From Histomonas meleagridis (taxonomy: Eukaryota > Parabasalia > Tritrichomonadida > Dientamoebidae), in the NCBI GenBank assembly GCA_020186115.1, contig WSYJ01000060.1:1116001-1180000 (forward strand): a DNA stretch of 64,000 nt. Reading direction: 5' to 3'. This document shows positions 31,483 through 42,117 of this stretch, piece by piece; position 1 is the stretch's first letter, and every line of letters starts with the position of its first letter. A model generated the notes under the pieces. The model saw only the letters and a list, made by a program, of their open reading frames with translations. It was not told where the DNA came from and did not search any database. Both the position numbers and the translations under genes were made by a program.

Positions 31483-33079
31483 TTATTTAATTTTTGCTAA
31501 GACAAAATATAGCATTGTCAAAGAAAAGAAAATTACGATTCCAATCAAAATAAGAAATGAATTTGATATCTTTTTTTGTTTGAACTCATCATAATCTTTA
31601 TAAATATTCATATCATAATAATTATTTTCTTCTTTGTTATGAAGTGGATTCCAAAAAAAAAAAAAAAATGGATTAACTTTAGCAATTTCATCATAGTTCC
31701 ATGGAATTGGATCACATTCAGGGCACCAATGACCACCTTTTAATATTATATTTGGTGTCATATCAAATATATGACCAAAGGCACACTTCCATTTTAATTT
31801 TGTAAATAAATCGCCTAATTTCATTTCATTTGATAAACATTCACCACCTCTAAATTTTTGCTGCTTCTTTCATATCATTTATATTTAATTCATCAATTGG
31901 TTTTGTTTCATCATAACCATGATTTAAAACAATCGCTTTCTCTGATGGTCGACTAAGATCTGTTTTATCCCATGTTTTAGGTAATGATTCCCATTCTTTA
32001 TATGATCCAAAGAATGCACTGATTCGTTTTTCATCTTTATTTTTAATCCATGAAAGTGTTCCAAATCGTTTATCATTTGCAATAAATCGCATAAATTCTT
32101 TTCCAATAAAGTTTCCAAAAAGAAATGATAATCTAAATAATAATGGCGATTTTCTTTTGATATCATTAAAAAATTCTTTAATTGGAATATTATGTCTAAA
32201 ATGTAAAATGTTTTCTAATTCATCACTATCTAAATACCATTGACCATGAAAATTACGTGTTATAAACCAATTTGGTTCAAATATTTTCTTTGGTGCATCA
32301 TGACCCATTCCAAGTGAATAAAGAATTTTTTCTTCAAATTCATAATTCGTCATTCTATATTCTTTTCCTGATCCAATATTATAAAAACGTCTCCAAAATG
32401 TTTCTGGGACTGAATCATCAAGAACATTACACATAAGTGTTGCACTATCTTCAAGAGTTGCCCATTCAAGAACACCACGTAAAACAATATGAAAAACAAT
32501 AGGTCCAATATTATATAGAAGACCGGGATGTAAAATACCTGATTGACGTAATGAAACCCAATGTTTTAAACCTGATTCTGCAAAAATTTGTTCTGCTTGA
32601 ACTTTAGATACACCATAATGATCATAAATAGAGATATTAATCGGATCACCACATCTTCCCCAATGAATTGGATCATTACGATCTCCTGTTTGTGCAACTG
32701 TTCCGATATAAACAACTTTAATATCATCAGGATTAGGCTGTTCTTTAACTGCTTTAATTATATTTTCTGCTGCTGTTACATTCGTTGAAAATGTTTCTTT
32801 GGGAAGAAAATCAGCACGTGGTGAAACTAATCCTCCAATATGTAAAATATAATTACAACCATCAATGGCTTTTTTAACATCATTGTAATTTTTTAAATCT
32901 CCCCAAATAATTGTTACTCTTGGATCATTTGCATATGATGAAAATAAATTATGATTTCTAAATTTGTCACGAAGCAATAAAACTATATCAAAATCCTTTC
33001 TCTTGTTATATATTTCGACGAAGGAAGCATGACCCATTACACCAGAAGCTCCAGATATAAATACCTTTTTACTTGGCAT
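31483..33079 (-). CDS. NAD-dependent epimerase/dehydratase with zinc-ribbon and C-terminal membrane anchor (one frameshift)
   Basis: The N-terminal 400 residues are an extended short-chain dehydrogenase: VFISGASGVMGHAS (Rossmann), DLKNYNDVKKAIDGCNYILH, and YDHYGVSKVQAE (YxxxK active site). The frame stops at 31850 after KEAAKI, but with one base fewer in the T5 run at 31855-31859 it would read on as KFRGGECLSNEMKLGDLF into 31483-31824. That part has CAFGH...CPEC, a zinc-ribbon-like unit, then WNYDEIAKVNPFF and a final span ISNSFLILIGIVIFFSLTML. A T16 run encodes five Phe plus Trp near the ribbon. A tail-anchored, possibly ER sugar-nucleotide or steroid-type dehydrogenase is likely; the substrate is unknown. 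Confidence 0.8.
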
Positions 33080-33198
33080 GACTTTGTATAAAATGAAGGA
33101 AAAATTAACTGAATATCAAAATTGGTTATTTGAAAGGGGTTAAGGTTTCAGACGTTCTGAAAAACAAGAATTTTATTTCAAATTTCAATCGAAAAACA
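33080..33198. other. Upstream region of the epimerase-like gene
   Basis: Short AT-rich spacer. Nothing beyond a possible promoter is visible. Confidence 0.3.
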
Positions 33199-33310
33199 AC
33201 CGGTGCACCCTGCGCTGACGATATGCTCTGAAATCCTTCAGATATATGAAGACCGATTGACTGAAAATTGTATATCACCGGTGAGACACTGTAAACAGTG
33301 TTTTTTTTTT
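33199..33310 (+). ncRNA. Candidate small structured RNA with hairpin and T-run end
   Basis: A GC-richer island in very AT-rich DNA. It opens with ACCGGTG at 33199 and has the matching CACCGGT at 33276-33282, able to close a stem of about seven pairs around a 70-base core. It is followed by a small hairpin (CACTG, loop TAAA, CAGTG at 33287-33300) and ten T residues at 33301-33310, as at RNA polymerase III gene ends. I found no U1, U4, U5, U6, SRP, RNase P or tRNA signature. ACCGGT is itself palindromic, so chance cannot be excluded. Confidence 0.25.
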
Positions 33311-34245
33311 CTACATCAATTTCTTTTTCAAAAATTAAATCTAAATAAATATGAAAGGATATGAAAGAAACATTTATATTATATATTTTCAAATAAAATT
33401 ATTAGGAAATTTAACAAATATACACTTATAATGCAAATACAAAAAATAGTTCAATTAATTATATTATTATATTAAGAAGATTGATAGACCAATATACTAA
33501 CAATAAGATATGAAATATTAATAACTATTATAAACAATATTCATACAAATAAAATTAATATTCAAAATTTTCAATTTTTACTAAAGATTTTAACTATGCA
33601 ATTTAATTTCCTTTATGCATTTGGAGCAAATCCATTATCTTTCATTCTTTATTATGTAATCTCATTTTCCCTTTCAAAAAAGATATAAAAATTTTCAAAC
33701 GTTTTTCGTATATTTGAGGTATCATGAAGCTAATAAAATATTTTTAATACACCAATTATTTTTGTCGCTTTAAATTTTAAAAAGAACATTTCAATTAGAG
33801 CAAAGAATGAATGGTAAAACAATACTTTTCATTTATATTCATGTGGTGGTATATTTCGTTGAAAAAATTGTTATAATTAATTATTAAAGACTATACCTTC
33901 GGGAAATTGAAGTGTATATCCAAGTGACATGAAAGAATTATGAGTCGATAAAAATTTTACAAGTTATTAGAAATAAGTAAAATTGATTACCAGTTATTTT
34001 TTATTTGAAGAAAAAAATACGATAGAAATAAAATGCCTAGTTTGTTTATCGCAAGTCAAGCTTAGTAATGATTGCATTTTTGCCATTAAATAAAGGCTTA
34101 TTTTCCTTTCATTTCACCAAAATTTTGAGTGAAACAATCAATAGTTTATTCGTCAAGGTTTTCAATATAATAAATTTCGGTTATTTTGAAAGGAAACATG
34201 GCCAGACAATGTCAATTCTGAGCAAAATTTCGATCCACTTTTTTG
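33311..34245. other. Gene-free stretch upstream of LTN1
   Basis: AT-rich, about 900 bases. No coding frame with protein character. CCACTT just before the LTN1 ATG is a near match to the trichomonad initiator. Confidence 0.35.
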
Positions 34246-37200
34246 ATGAAATCCAAAGCAGCAAAAATTTTCAGACCAAAAAATGTCCCTCTAGCTGCAT
34301 TTGATATGTTTTCATATCAAACAAATGTTTTACCACCTGCTTCAGCTCTAGCTTTAAATATTCCAGATCAATCAATTCGGTCAATGATTGTAAATTTAAG
34401 CATTAATAATAATTTATCGACACGAAAAAATGCATTTCTTGGAATGATAAAAGCCGTACAAAAAACATCAGATCAGCACATTTTTTATTTAATGATAAAA
34501 CCAATTTGCTCGATTTTCGATCAAGAAGTCACTGATTTTTATCAAGAAACCCGACTTCTTTCTCTAAAATTAGTTAATGAAGTATTTACTCGAATCAAAA
34601 AAATCGAAAATTCAAATGACACATTAGTTTCAATGTCGACATTAGTTTTCCCACCACTTTTAATTCTTTCATGTGACACTGATACTGAAGTTTCTAAATT
34701 TGCCAAAGACATTTTTGTTGGATTTTTCCCCACAACAGAAAAGCGAAATTCGGTTATCTCAAAAATGCGCCGAGAAATTTCGCTTCGACTTAAATCCATA
34801 TTCAACGAATTAAAGAAGCCTGAATGGTCACTCTCTGAGAAAGACAAAAATGATAATTGGGGACGTGTTTGTACTGCCGCATTAGTTTTAGCCACGAATG
34901 TACTTGCTGCCTGTCATTTCTCGAAAGATGTCTATACATCTTTTGGTGAAATCCCATTGATTCAATGGATGAAACTAAAGGATGGACACTTCGAACCAAG
35001 GGTAACACCAATAATGCGAAACGCCGCTTATGCACTTATCGGCTTTGGTGTTCAATGCGATTTGATCCAACTAAACGGCTCCCGCGAAATTGTGCAGTTT
35101 ATTTCGGCCGATACGTCTCCCATTTCACAAACGAAACTTATAAGTTTAACAAAGATTTTAATACAAAAGAAGCTTATAGAAGTCAAAGATATTCAAAATG
35201 CGTTATTAAAATCATATGAATTATATTATGATCCCGAAACAATCAATTTAAATTCATTACTTATCTTAATTAAAGATAATGAATTTATCGAAAAATCATT
35301 AACGAAAGTTGCGTTATTTAAAGATTTAAATACTGCCTCCAAATTATTTGATTGTATTTTTAAATCAGAGCCAAATATATCGACAAATTTCTTAATCGAA
35401 TTATTAAAGAATTCTATTTCATTAACGCCGCCATCACATTTCTATTCGCAATGTAATCTTGAATATTATATAACATTAAAAGATAATGAAAACATTGATG
35501 AAATATTAAAAGAAGGAAATGAATTACGTGTAATTGAATACTTAAATTTAATTGATGATAAACATACAATCGTTTGGTTAAAGTCACTTCAAAGTATAAT
35601 GCCTGAAACACTTATTAAACTTATAAATAAACAAGGATGTATACCAATACGTCAAACGTGGAAAACATTATCGAATATACCATTAAAAGTCACAATGATT
35701 CCGAAACTTGTTGAATTTTTATTATTATTTATACATTCTGATGAAGTTATATATGTCATCGAAACATATCCTGAATGTATTCCATTACTTTTAACCAAAT
35801 GGAATTCCGATTATAAATGTTTCCAATGTCCCGAGTTATTAAATATTACTGAAGAATTACTTAATGATAATATGCAATTGATACCAATTTTCATTAAAAT
35901 ATTTCCGAATAATAACAACGAATTATTACAAATGATTGATGAATTAATTATTAAACATTTAAATGAAGATGGACAATTCGATCCTTCTTTATTCGAATAT
36001 ATTAAACCTTCCGAGAAATTATTAGATACAATTATATTCTCCGACGCAATTTCAATATTATATCCTGAAGATAAATATATAATTCCGTATATAACGAAAA
36101 GAATTGAAGAACTTATAAATAGTTCTGACCCAAAATCACTTGCAACTTCAGCAGCAAAATTTGTTGAAGTTACGGAATTAGATCCAATGGAAATTAAGAC
36201 ATCTTTTAATGATTCGCCATTGTTTTGTTATGAATATTGGAAAATTATTGGTTTCGATAATATGGAACCGATAAATTTATGTAAAATGTTAAATTGTTAT
36301 CTCGAAAAGAAATGCAAATTTTTGTTGGTTTATTTATATTTACATGATATTAATTGGAATTTTGTTTCAAAAGATTTATGGAATTATTTGACAAAACATA
36401 AAGAATTAATTGATGTGGCACATAAGGAAAAATTATTGTTAATATTATCTTGTTTATTAGCTGCAAATAATATCAATTTTAATTACTTCAAAGATAAAAT
36501 CGATGGTGAAGTGATGTTCGCATTGTCTGACAAAGAACCGCCGGACGGCATTGAAAAAGACGACCTTTCAAAAGTGATCCAATTTGAATGGAACCATAAA
36601 GTTCCGGTCAAGCCGTCATTCAGTATTGAAAATAACCAGTCAATTGTTTTACGACAGTCAATTGTTTATTTACAACATTATTTACCAACAATTAATGATA
36701 TTACTGAGTTTATTGATGTAGTTAAAAACAACATTGAAACAAGTAATGTCTTGTATTTCTTTTATTGTATTCGAATACTTTCATTGATTTCAGAATTAAA
36801 TATTCCATTTCAATCAAATGAAATCTTACTAAAAATAGTACAACAAATAAATAATATCCAAGAAATTCCACCAATTATTGAGAAAGAATTAATTGGTGCA
36901 TTTAACATTGGTAAGTATATGACTATTGATCAATTTATGGAATTCTCAATTTCAATTGTTAATTATTTCACAACTGAAATCTCACCTGTTTTAAGTCGTT
37001 TATACATCTCATTAATCTCATTCTTCAATGCTTGGTCCATCGTTGACTCATGTTTCGACCACAAGCTGAACTTAAGCAACGTCAAGTCGTGGTACTTCAT
37101 CACGAGCGCGCTTTTGGCGATGCCTTATCAAAAACGCTTAAAAGCCATTGACGATTTTTCGATCGATCTCAAACCGCTTCTATCGTCATTGCCGATAGAG

Positions 37201-37806
37201 AGCGATGACTTTTTGAACTTGATAACCGCCTTCCCCACCACTGCGATGAAATGGAGTACCAAGTTACCGAATTCTAAGACATTACCATTATTTTCATTAA
37301 TGGAGAAGTCTGAGTCATTTAAAGTTTTTCATTCCATATCCGAATCACTTCGAAATTTGAAATTAGAAAACACGACAATTAATATCGATAATAATAATCG
37401 AACAATATCTGCCGTTTATAATGAAGGGCCTGCATCGATACCAGTCAAGCTTGCGATTAGTTTCCCAAAGCGTTATCCGTTTTGTCACGTGAAAGTGGAT
37501 TGCGAATTCGGAGACGAAAGTTCGAATTGCGAACACAACGTTTCGATTGCGATTATTCAGCACCAAACAATCGAAGCAGGAATCATCACGTGGCACAACT
37601 TCGTGACAAAGAGACTATGCGACGCGGAGCCGTGCACAATATGCTACTCGTACCTCAGCGAGGAAATGAAGAAGCCAAACATCGCGTGCCCAACGTGCGG
37701 AAACAAGTTCCACGGAAAGTGTCTCCAGAAGTGGTTCTCGAAGTGCATGAAGCCAACGTGCCCTTACTGCGCGTCGCCTTGGGACGAGAAGAAGAGAAAT
37801 AAGTAA
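34246..37806 (+). CDS. LTN1: Listerin, RING E3 ubiquitin ligase of ribosome quality control
   Basis: 1186 residues from the ATG giving MKSKAAKIF. The N-terminus (SIRSMIVNLSINNNLSTRKN) is the conserved listerin region that contacts the 60S-NEMF complex. A long HEAT/ARM-like middle follows, and the C-terminus has a RWD-like part then a RING at about 1127-1180: CTICYSYLS, CPTCGNKFHGKCLQKWF and CPYCASPW. Listerin ubiquitinates nascent chains stuck on 60S subunits. It is shorter than the 1.5-1.8 kb-residue fungal and animal forms, mainly in the middle. Codon use changes along the gene: blocks at about 36530-36620, 37030-37260 and especially 37440-37800 are much GC-richer. Confidence 0.92.
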   Translation: MKSKAAKIFRPKNVPLAAFDMFSYQTNVLPPASALALNIPDQSIRSMIVNLSINNNLSTRKNAFLGMIKAVQKTSDQHIFYLMIKPICSIFDQEVTDFYQETRLLSLKLVNEVFTRIKKIENSNDTLVSMSTLVFPPLLILSCDTDTEVSKFAKDIFVGFFPTTEKRNSVISKMRREISLRLKSIFNELKKPEWSLSEKDKNDNWGRVCTAALVLATNVLAACHFSKDVYTSFGEIPLIQWMKLKDGHFEPRVTPIMRNAAYALIGFGVQCDLIQLNGSREIVQFISADTSPISQTKLISLTKILIQKKLIEVKDIQNALLKSYELYYDPETINLNSLLILIKDNEFIEKSLTKVALFKDLNTASKLFDCIFKSEPNISTNFLIELLKNSISLTPPSHFYSQCNLEYYITLKDNENIDEILKEGNELRVIEYLNLIDDKHTIVWLKSLQSIMPETLIKLINKQGCIPIRQTWKTLSNIPLKVTMIPKLVEFLLLFIHSDEVIYVIETYPECIPLLLTKWNSDYKCFQCPELLNITEELLNDNMQLIPIFIKIFPNNNNELLQMIDELIIKHLNEDGQFDPSLFEYIKPSEKLLDTIIFSDAISILYPEDKYIIPYITKRIEELINSSDPKSLATSAAKFVEVTELDPMEIKTSFNDSPLFCYEYWKIIGFDNMEPINLCKMLNCYLEKKCKFLLVYLYLHDINWNFVSKDLWNYLTKHKELIDVAHKEKLLLILSCLLAANNINFNYFKDKIDGEVMFALSDKEPPDGIEKDDLSKVIQFEWNHKVPVKPSFSIENNQSIVLRQSIVYLQHYLPTINDITEFIDVVKNNIETSNVLYFFYCIRILSLISELNIPFQSNEILLKIVQQINNIQEIPPIIEKELIGAFNIGKYMTIDQFMEFSISIVNYFTTEISPVLSRLYISLISFFNAWSIVDSCFDHKLNLSNVKSWYFITSALLAMPYQKRLKAIDDFSIDLKPLLSSLPIESDDFLNLITAFPTTAMKWSTKLPNSKTLPLFSLMEKSESFKVFHSISESLRNLKLENTTINIDNNNRTISAVYNEGPASIPVKLAISFPKRYPFCHVKVDCEFGDESSNCEHNVSIAIIQHQTIEAGIITWHNFVTKRLCDAEPCTICYSYLSEEMKKPNIACPTCGNKFHGKCLQKWFSKCMKPTCPYCASPWDEKKRNK

Positions 37807-37895
37807 AAATTTTTTATTCAATTTTTCTTTTGTGATCGGTGAAATGGAATTCGTTGCATTTTAAGCTGAAGTGAATTTGTGCCCATAATCAGTTT

Positions 37896-39310
37896 TACAG
37901 GTTATAAATGTTTTTTAATTTACTATTTATACATGAATATTGATTTACTAGTTATAAATGTTTTTTAATTTACTATTTATACATGTATATTGATTTACTA
38001 GTTATAAATGTATATTGATTTACTATTTATACATGTATATTGATTTACTGGTTATAAATGTATATTGATTTACTATTTATACATGTATATTGATTTACTA
38101 GTTATAAATGTATATTGATTTACTATTTATACATGTATATTGATTTACTGGTTATAAATGTATATTGATTTACTATTTATACATGTATATTGATTTACTA
38201 GTTATAAATGTATATTGATTTACTATTTATACATGTATATTGATTTACTGGTTATAAATGTATATTGATTTACTATTTATACATGTATATTGATTTACTG
38301 GTTATAAATGTATATTGATTTACTATTTATACATGTATATTGATTTACTAGTTATAAATGTATATTGATTTACTGGTTATAAATGTATATTGATTTACTA
38401 TTTATACATGTATATTGATTTACTGGTTATAAATGTATATTGATTTACTATTTATACATGTATATTGATTTACTGGTTATAAATGTATATTGATTTACTA
38501 TTTATACATGTATATTGATTTACTGGTTATAAATGTATATTGATTTACTATTTATACATGAATATTGATTTACTAGTTATAAATGTATATTGATTTACTA
38601 TTTATACATGTATATTGATTTACTGGTTATAAATGTATATTGATTTACTATTTATACATGTATATTGATTTACTGGTTATAAATGTATATTGATTTACTA
38701 TTTATACATGTATATTGATTTACTATTTATACATGTATACTGATTTACTGGTTATAAATGTATATTGATTTACTAGTTATAAATGTATATTGATTTACTA
38801 TTTATACATGTATATTGATTTACTGGTTATAAATGTATATTGATTTACTATTTATACATGTATATTGATTTACTAGTTATAAATGTATATTGATTTACTG
38901 GTTATAAATGTATATTGATTTACTATTTATACATGTATACTGATTTACTGGTTATAAATGTATATTGATTTACTAGTTATAAATGTATATTGATTTACTA
39001 TTTATACATGTATATTGATTTACTGGTTATAAATGTATATTGATTTACTATTTATACATGTATATTGATTTACTGGTTATAAATGTATATTGATTTACTA
39101 TTTATACATGTATATTGATTTACTGGTTATAAATGTATATTGATTTACTATTTATACATGTATATTGATTTACTAGTTATAAATGTATATTGATTTACTA
39201 TTTATACATGTATATTGATTTACTGGTTATAAATGTATATTGATTTACTATTTATACATGTATATTGATTTACTGGTTATAAATGTTTATAGATTTACTA
39301 GTTATGGATG
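37896..39310. repeat. 25-bp minisatellite array, about 56 copies
   Basis: Tandem array of 25-base monomers of two main types that mostly alternate, giving a 50-base higher-order unit. Type A is TATTTATACATGTATATTGA plus TTTAC; type B is T(A/G)GTTATAAATGTATATTGA plus TTTAC. Type A contains the 12-base palindrome TATACATGTATA. Some B-B and A-A neighbours break the alternation, and the two ends have more diverged monomers (for example TTTTTTAATTTAC near 37920). It lies just after the LTN1 stop codon, so part may be transcribed. Confidence 0.97.
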
Positions 39311-39686
39311 AATGATATCATTTGTATTTAATTGATGGTTTTTTCTTCATTTAAAATTTGATTTCCATATTTTCAAAACATAATATAAATAGGTACATAA
39401 ATTTTATCCTTCTTGAAATTAAACATTTATTTTTGGATGAGAACACTTTTGAATATGTAATCCAATCAGAACTTTGATAATATATATTAATATGATGGAT
39501 AACACGACACATTATAAAATATATTGAAGAAGATGTATAAAATATTTAAACTAAACCAATGTTTATTTATCATATTCATAAACGCATATTGCATTTGGTT
39601 ATATTGCAAAACCTTATGTTGATTCTTTGTTTTGACGAATAATTAAATGTATATGTATGTACATATTTATTTATTAGTTTCAAATA
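39311..39686. other. Intergenic, no gene seen
   Basis: AT-rich sequence between the minisatellite and the 3' end of the surface-protein gene. Confidence 0.4.
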
Positions 39687-41877
39687 TTAAATGTGATTAA
39701 AATATTTATCATCTTCAAAATCTTTAGCAAATGGATCTTCTTCCGCATTAGCTGCAGTCAATCCAACTGAAAAATTATTAACTTGTAAAACATCTGTTTG
39801 TATTACATCATCTGTTTCTTTTTCGAGAGATTTATTATTTCGATTTTTGTGAATATTATGAATTAAAATTATAATAATTGTTATAATTATAAGAATGAAA
39901 ATAACAACACAAATAACAATTATAACAATAATATTCGTTTCATTATTTTGTTGGTTATCTTTTTCTTTATATTGAATAATAGTATAAAATTCAGAATAAA
40001 ATTTAATATATGTCGAATAAAAAATAATCGTATATTCATAATGAATTAAAAATGTATTAGCATAAATATGTGTAGATTCAATTTTTGTTAATATCATTGA
40101 ATTTATTATAAAACTTTTCGTTAATATCGTTTGCGTAAATGAATTCGTATATGTAACAATAAATGAATGCGATAATGATGTAAATAATGGAAATGAATTC
40201 GTTATTATATTTATCAATGTCATTGACTGACTAAATGTATTCGATTTTCTAAATGTATCTGATTTACTAAATGAATATGATTCTGTAAATGAATTTGATT
40301 TAGTGAATGTTTGTGTTGATGGCTCCTTTGATAGAAAGAAATGCGATGTATTACTCAATGTACCATAGTTATCGATTGATGCAACATGGACATAAAGATC
40401 GCCATCCTTAATATTTGATATTGTTACATTTGTTGTTTTGTAAGCGTTCGTGCTATCTTTCGTAATATTTGTGCTTTCATTTTCATCAATAATATAATAA
40501 TATTCTTTGACATATGTAGTAAGATTAAATTGAACTATTTGTGAAGTATAAGATGCATTTTCATTTATTGTTTTACCATTAACTTTATAATTAATAATTT
40601 CTGTTACATAATTATTATCTGTATTGATTTCAACTGATCGTTCACCTTCGATTCTTGTTATATTTGGTGGATTTAGTTTATGCGGTTCTAATGAATTATC
40701 ATATGAATATTGAAGTGGCGTTCGTTGATATAAATAATAAATAGTATTCACAAGAAGTTGTCGCTCATATAATGTTGCACTTGCTAATATATGTCCTGTT
40801 TGAATCATCGCTGTGTTTTTATATGTTGTCAAATAATAATGTGGATTTCCATATCTTAACTCTGAATATCCGTCAAGTTCCCATGAATATGATTCAACTT
40901 CTGTAAAATTTCCATCAGATCCAATAGCAAATTCGCCGAGTTCAGCCCAAACATCACCAAATGCTGCATTTGAATTTGTGCATGTTAAATTTATTGGTAA
41001 AACGCCACTTGGAATGTTGTACGGATAATTAGTAACTAAACCACGATTTGTGACTTTGATTTCATAAGAATAATGACTCCAACTTGAACTAAATGTGCCT
41101 GGAGAGCAATAACCAGAAACAGAACATGGCTCTGTTCCAAGTTTAATTCCAAATTTGTCTGCAATTTTTCCATAGCCAAAAGTGTTCCCATAAAAATAAC
41201 CAACAACATCATGACCAAACAAAACACCATAACCAAGATCAATATATTGCGAAACACGTTGAACTATTTCATTATACGGTTGGCAATAAGGTCCGCCATT
41301 ACTGTCCATAATACCAATAACAATAATATCATAATTAATCATACTTTCTAAACTCATTGATTCAAAATCACTATTTGAGATTGCTGTAACATTTATAATT
41401 TCTTCTTGCGTATCAAAATTCATTCCAAAACTTTCAAAACTATAATTTGTTCCATTATATATATAATAACCTCCTTCAACCCAAACTTTAAGAATAGCAG
41501 AAAGTGGAAGTGTAACACTTACTGTTGGTTGTGAATGATACACAAAATTGACTTTAGTGCCTGTATTTGGATATACATTAAGCACTTTAATACTTTTTGT
41601 TGTGTTGAAATCAAACGTTTTATTTCCAATCCGAACCATTTCTTTGCGAAGAAACTGAATATATCAAATCTTGACTTGAATGAAATCCTGTCCAATTCAA
41701 TAAAACATGATTATTTTCATATTTAACATTGAGGTTGATTTCGTTTGCATTAATTGAAACTATAAAAAAATTCACAATTAAAATTAAAAATAAATGATTT
41801 TTCTTAATTATATGACTTCCTTTTGCTGTTTTAATTATTTTTTGAAGAAACATGAAATGCTCCAAAATATTCTGCAA
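39687..41877 (-). CDS. Type I surface protein with Ser/Thr stalk and BspA-type tail (one frameshift)
   Basis: Starts at MQNILEHF (41875-41877) with a leader (HLFLILIVNFFIVSINAN) and a fibronectin-like strand pattern (VLLNWTGFHSSQDLIYSV). The frame is lost between about 41620 and 41650 and resumes in the frame of MVRIGNKTFDF. A large ectodomain follows: SNSDFESMSLESMINYDIIV and GYGVLFGHDVVGYF suggest a flavodoxin-like or gatase-like fold. Then come a stalk (ESYSFSKSDTFRKSNTFSQS), one span, and a tail with EEDPFAKDFEDD. The stalk, span and tail are shared with BspA-like copy 2, showing module exchange. The ectodomain family is not one I can name. Confidence 0.75.
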
Positions 41878-42117
41878 AGTTGAATCGATTACATAAAAGT
41901 GACTGTATATATTTTTTTGATATAATTTCCTTTTGAATTATCACATAAAATAATTTCCTAAACTTTTGGAAAAATTTAAATGAGAAAAAAATGATATGAA
42001 ATCATCATTACATTAAAAAGAATTGTAAACAATTCGCGTAAAAATATTAGAAATTGACACATTATTGTATTTCAGCAAAAATAACTTACACGATTCTAGT
42101 CTATTTTTATTTATCTA
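41878..42117. other. Intergenic, no gene seen
   Basis: Short AT-rich region between the surface-protein gene and the end of the armadillo-like gene. Confidence 0.35.

Noticed and set aside
33126-33392. Minus-strand open frame over the GC-richer island
   Set aside because: Mixed low-complexity translation without a domain; the island looks more like structured RNA than coding sequence.
37482-37821. Long alternative frames over the end of LTN1
   Set aside because: They arise from the GC-rich codons of the RING region and have Arg-rich, domain-free translations.
37896-39310. CRISPR-like array
   Set aside because: The repeats are directly tandem 25-base monomers with no unique spacers, and the window is clearly eukaryotic.
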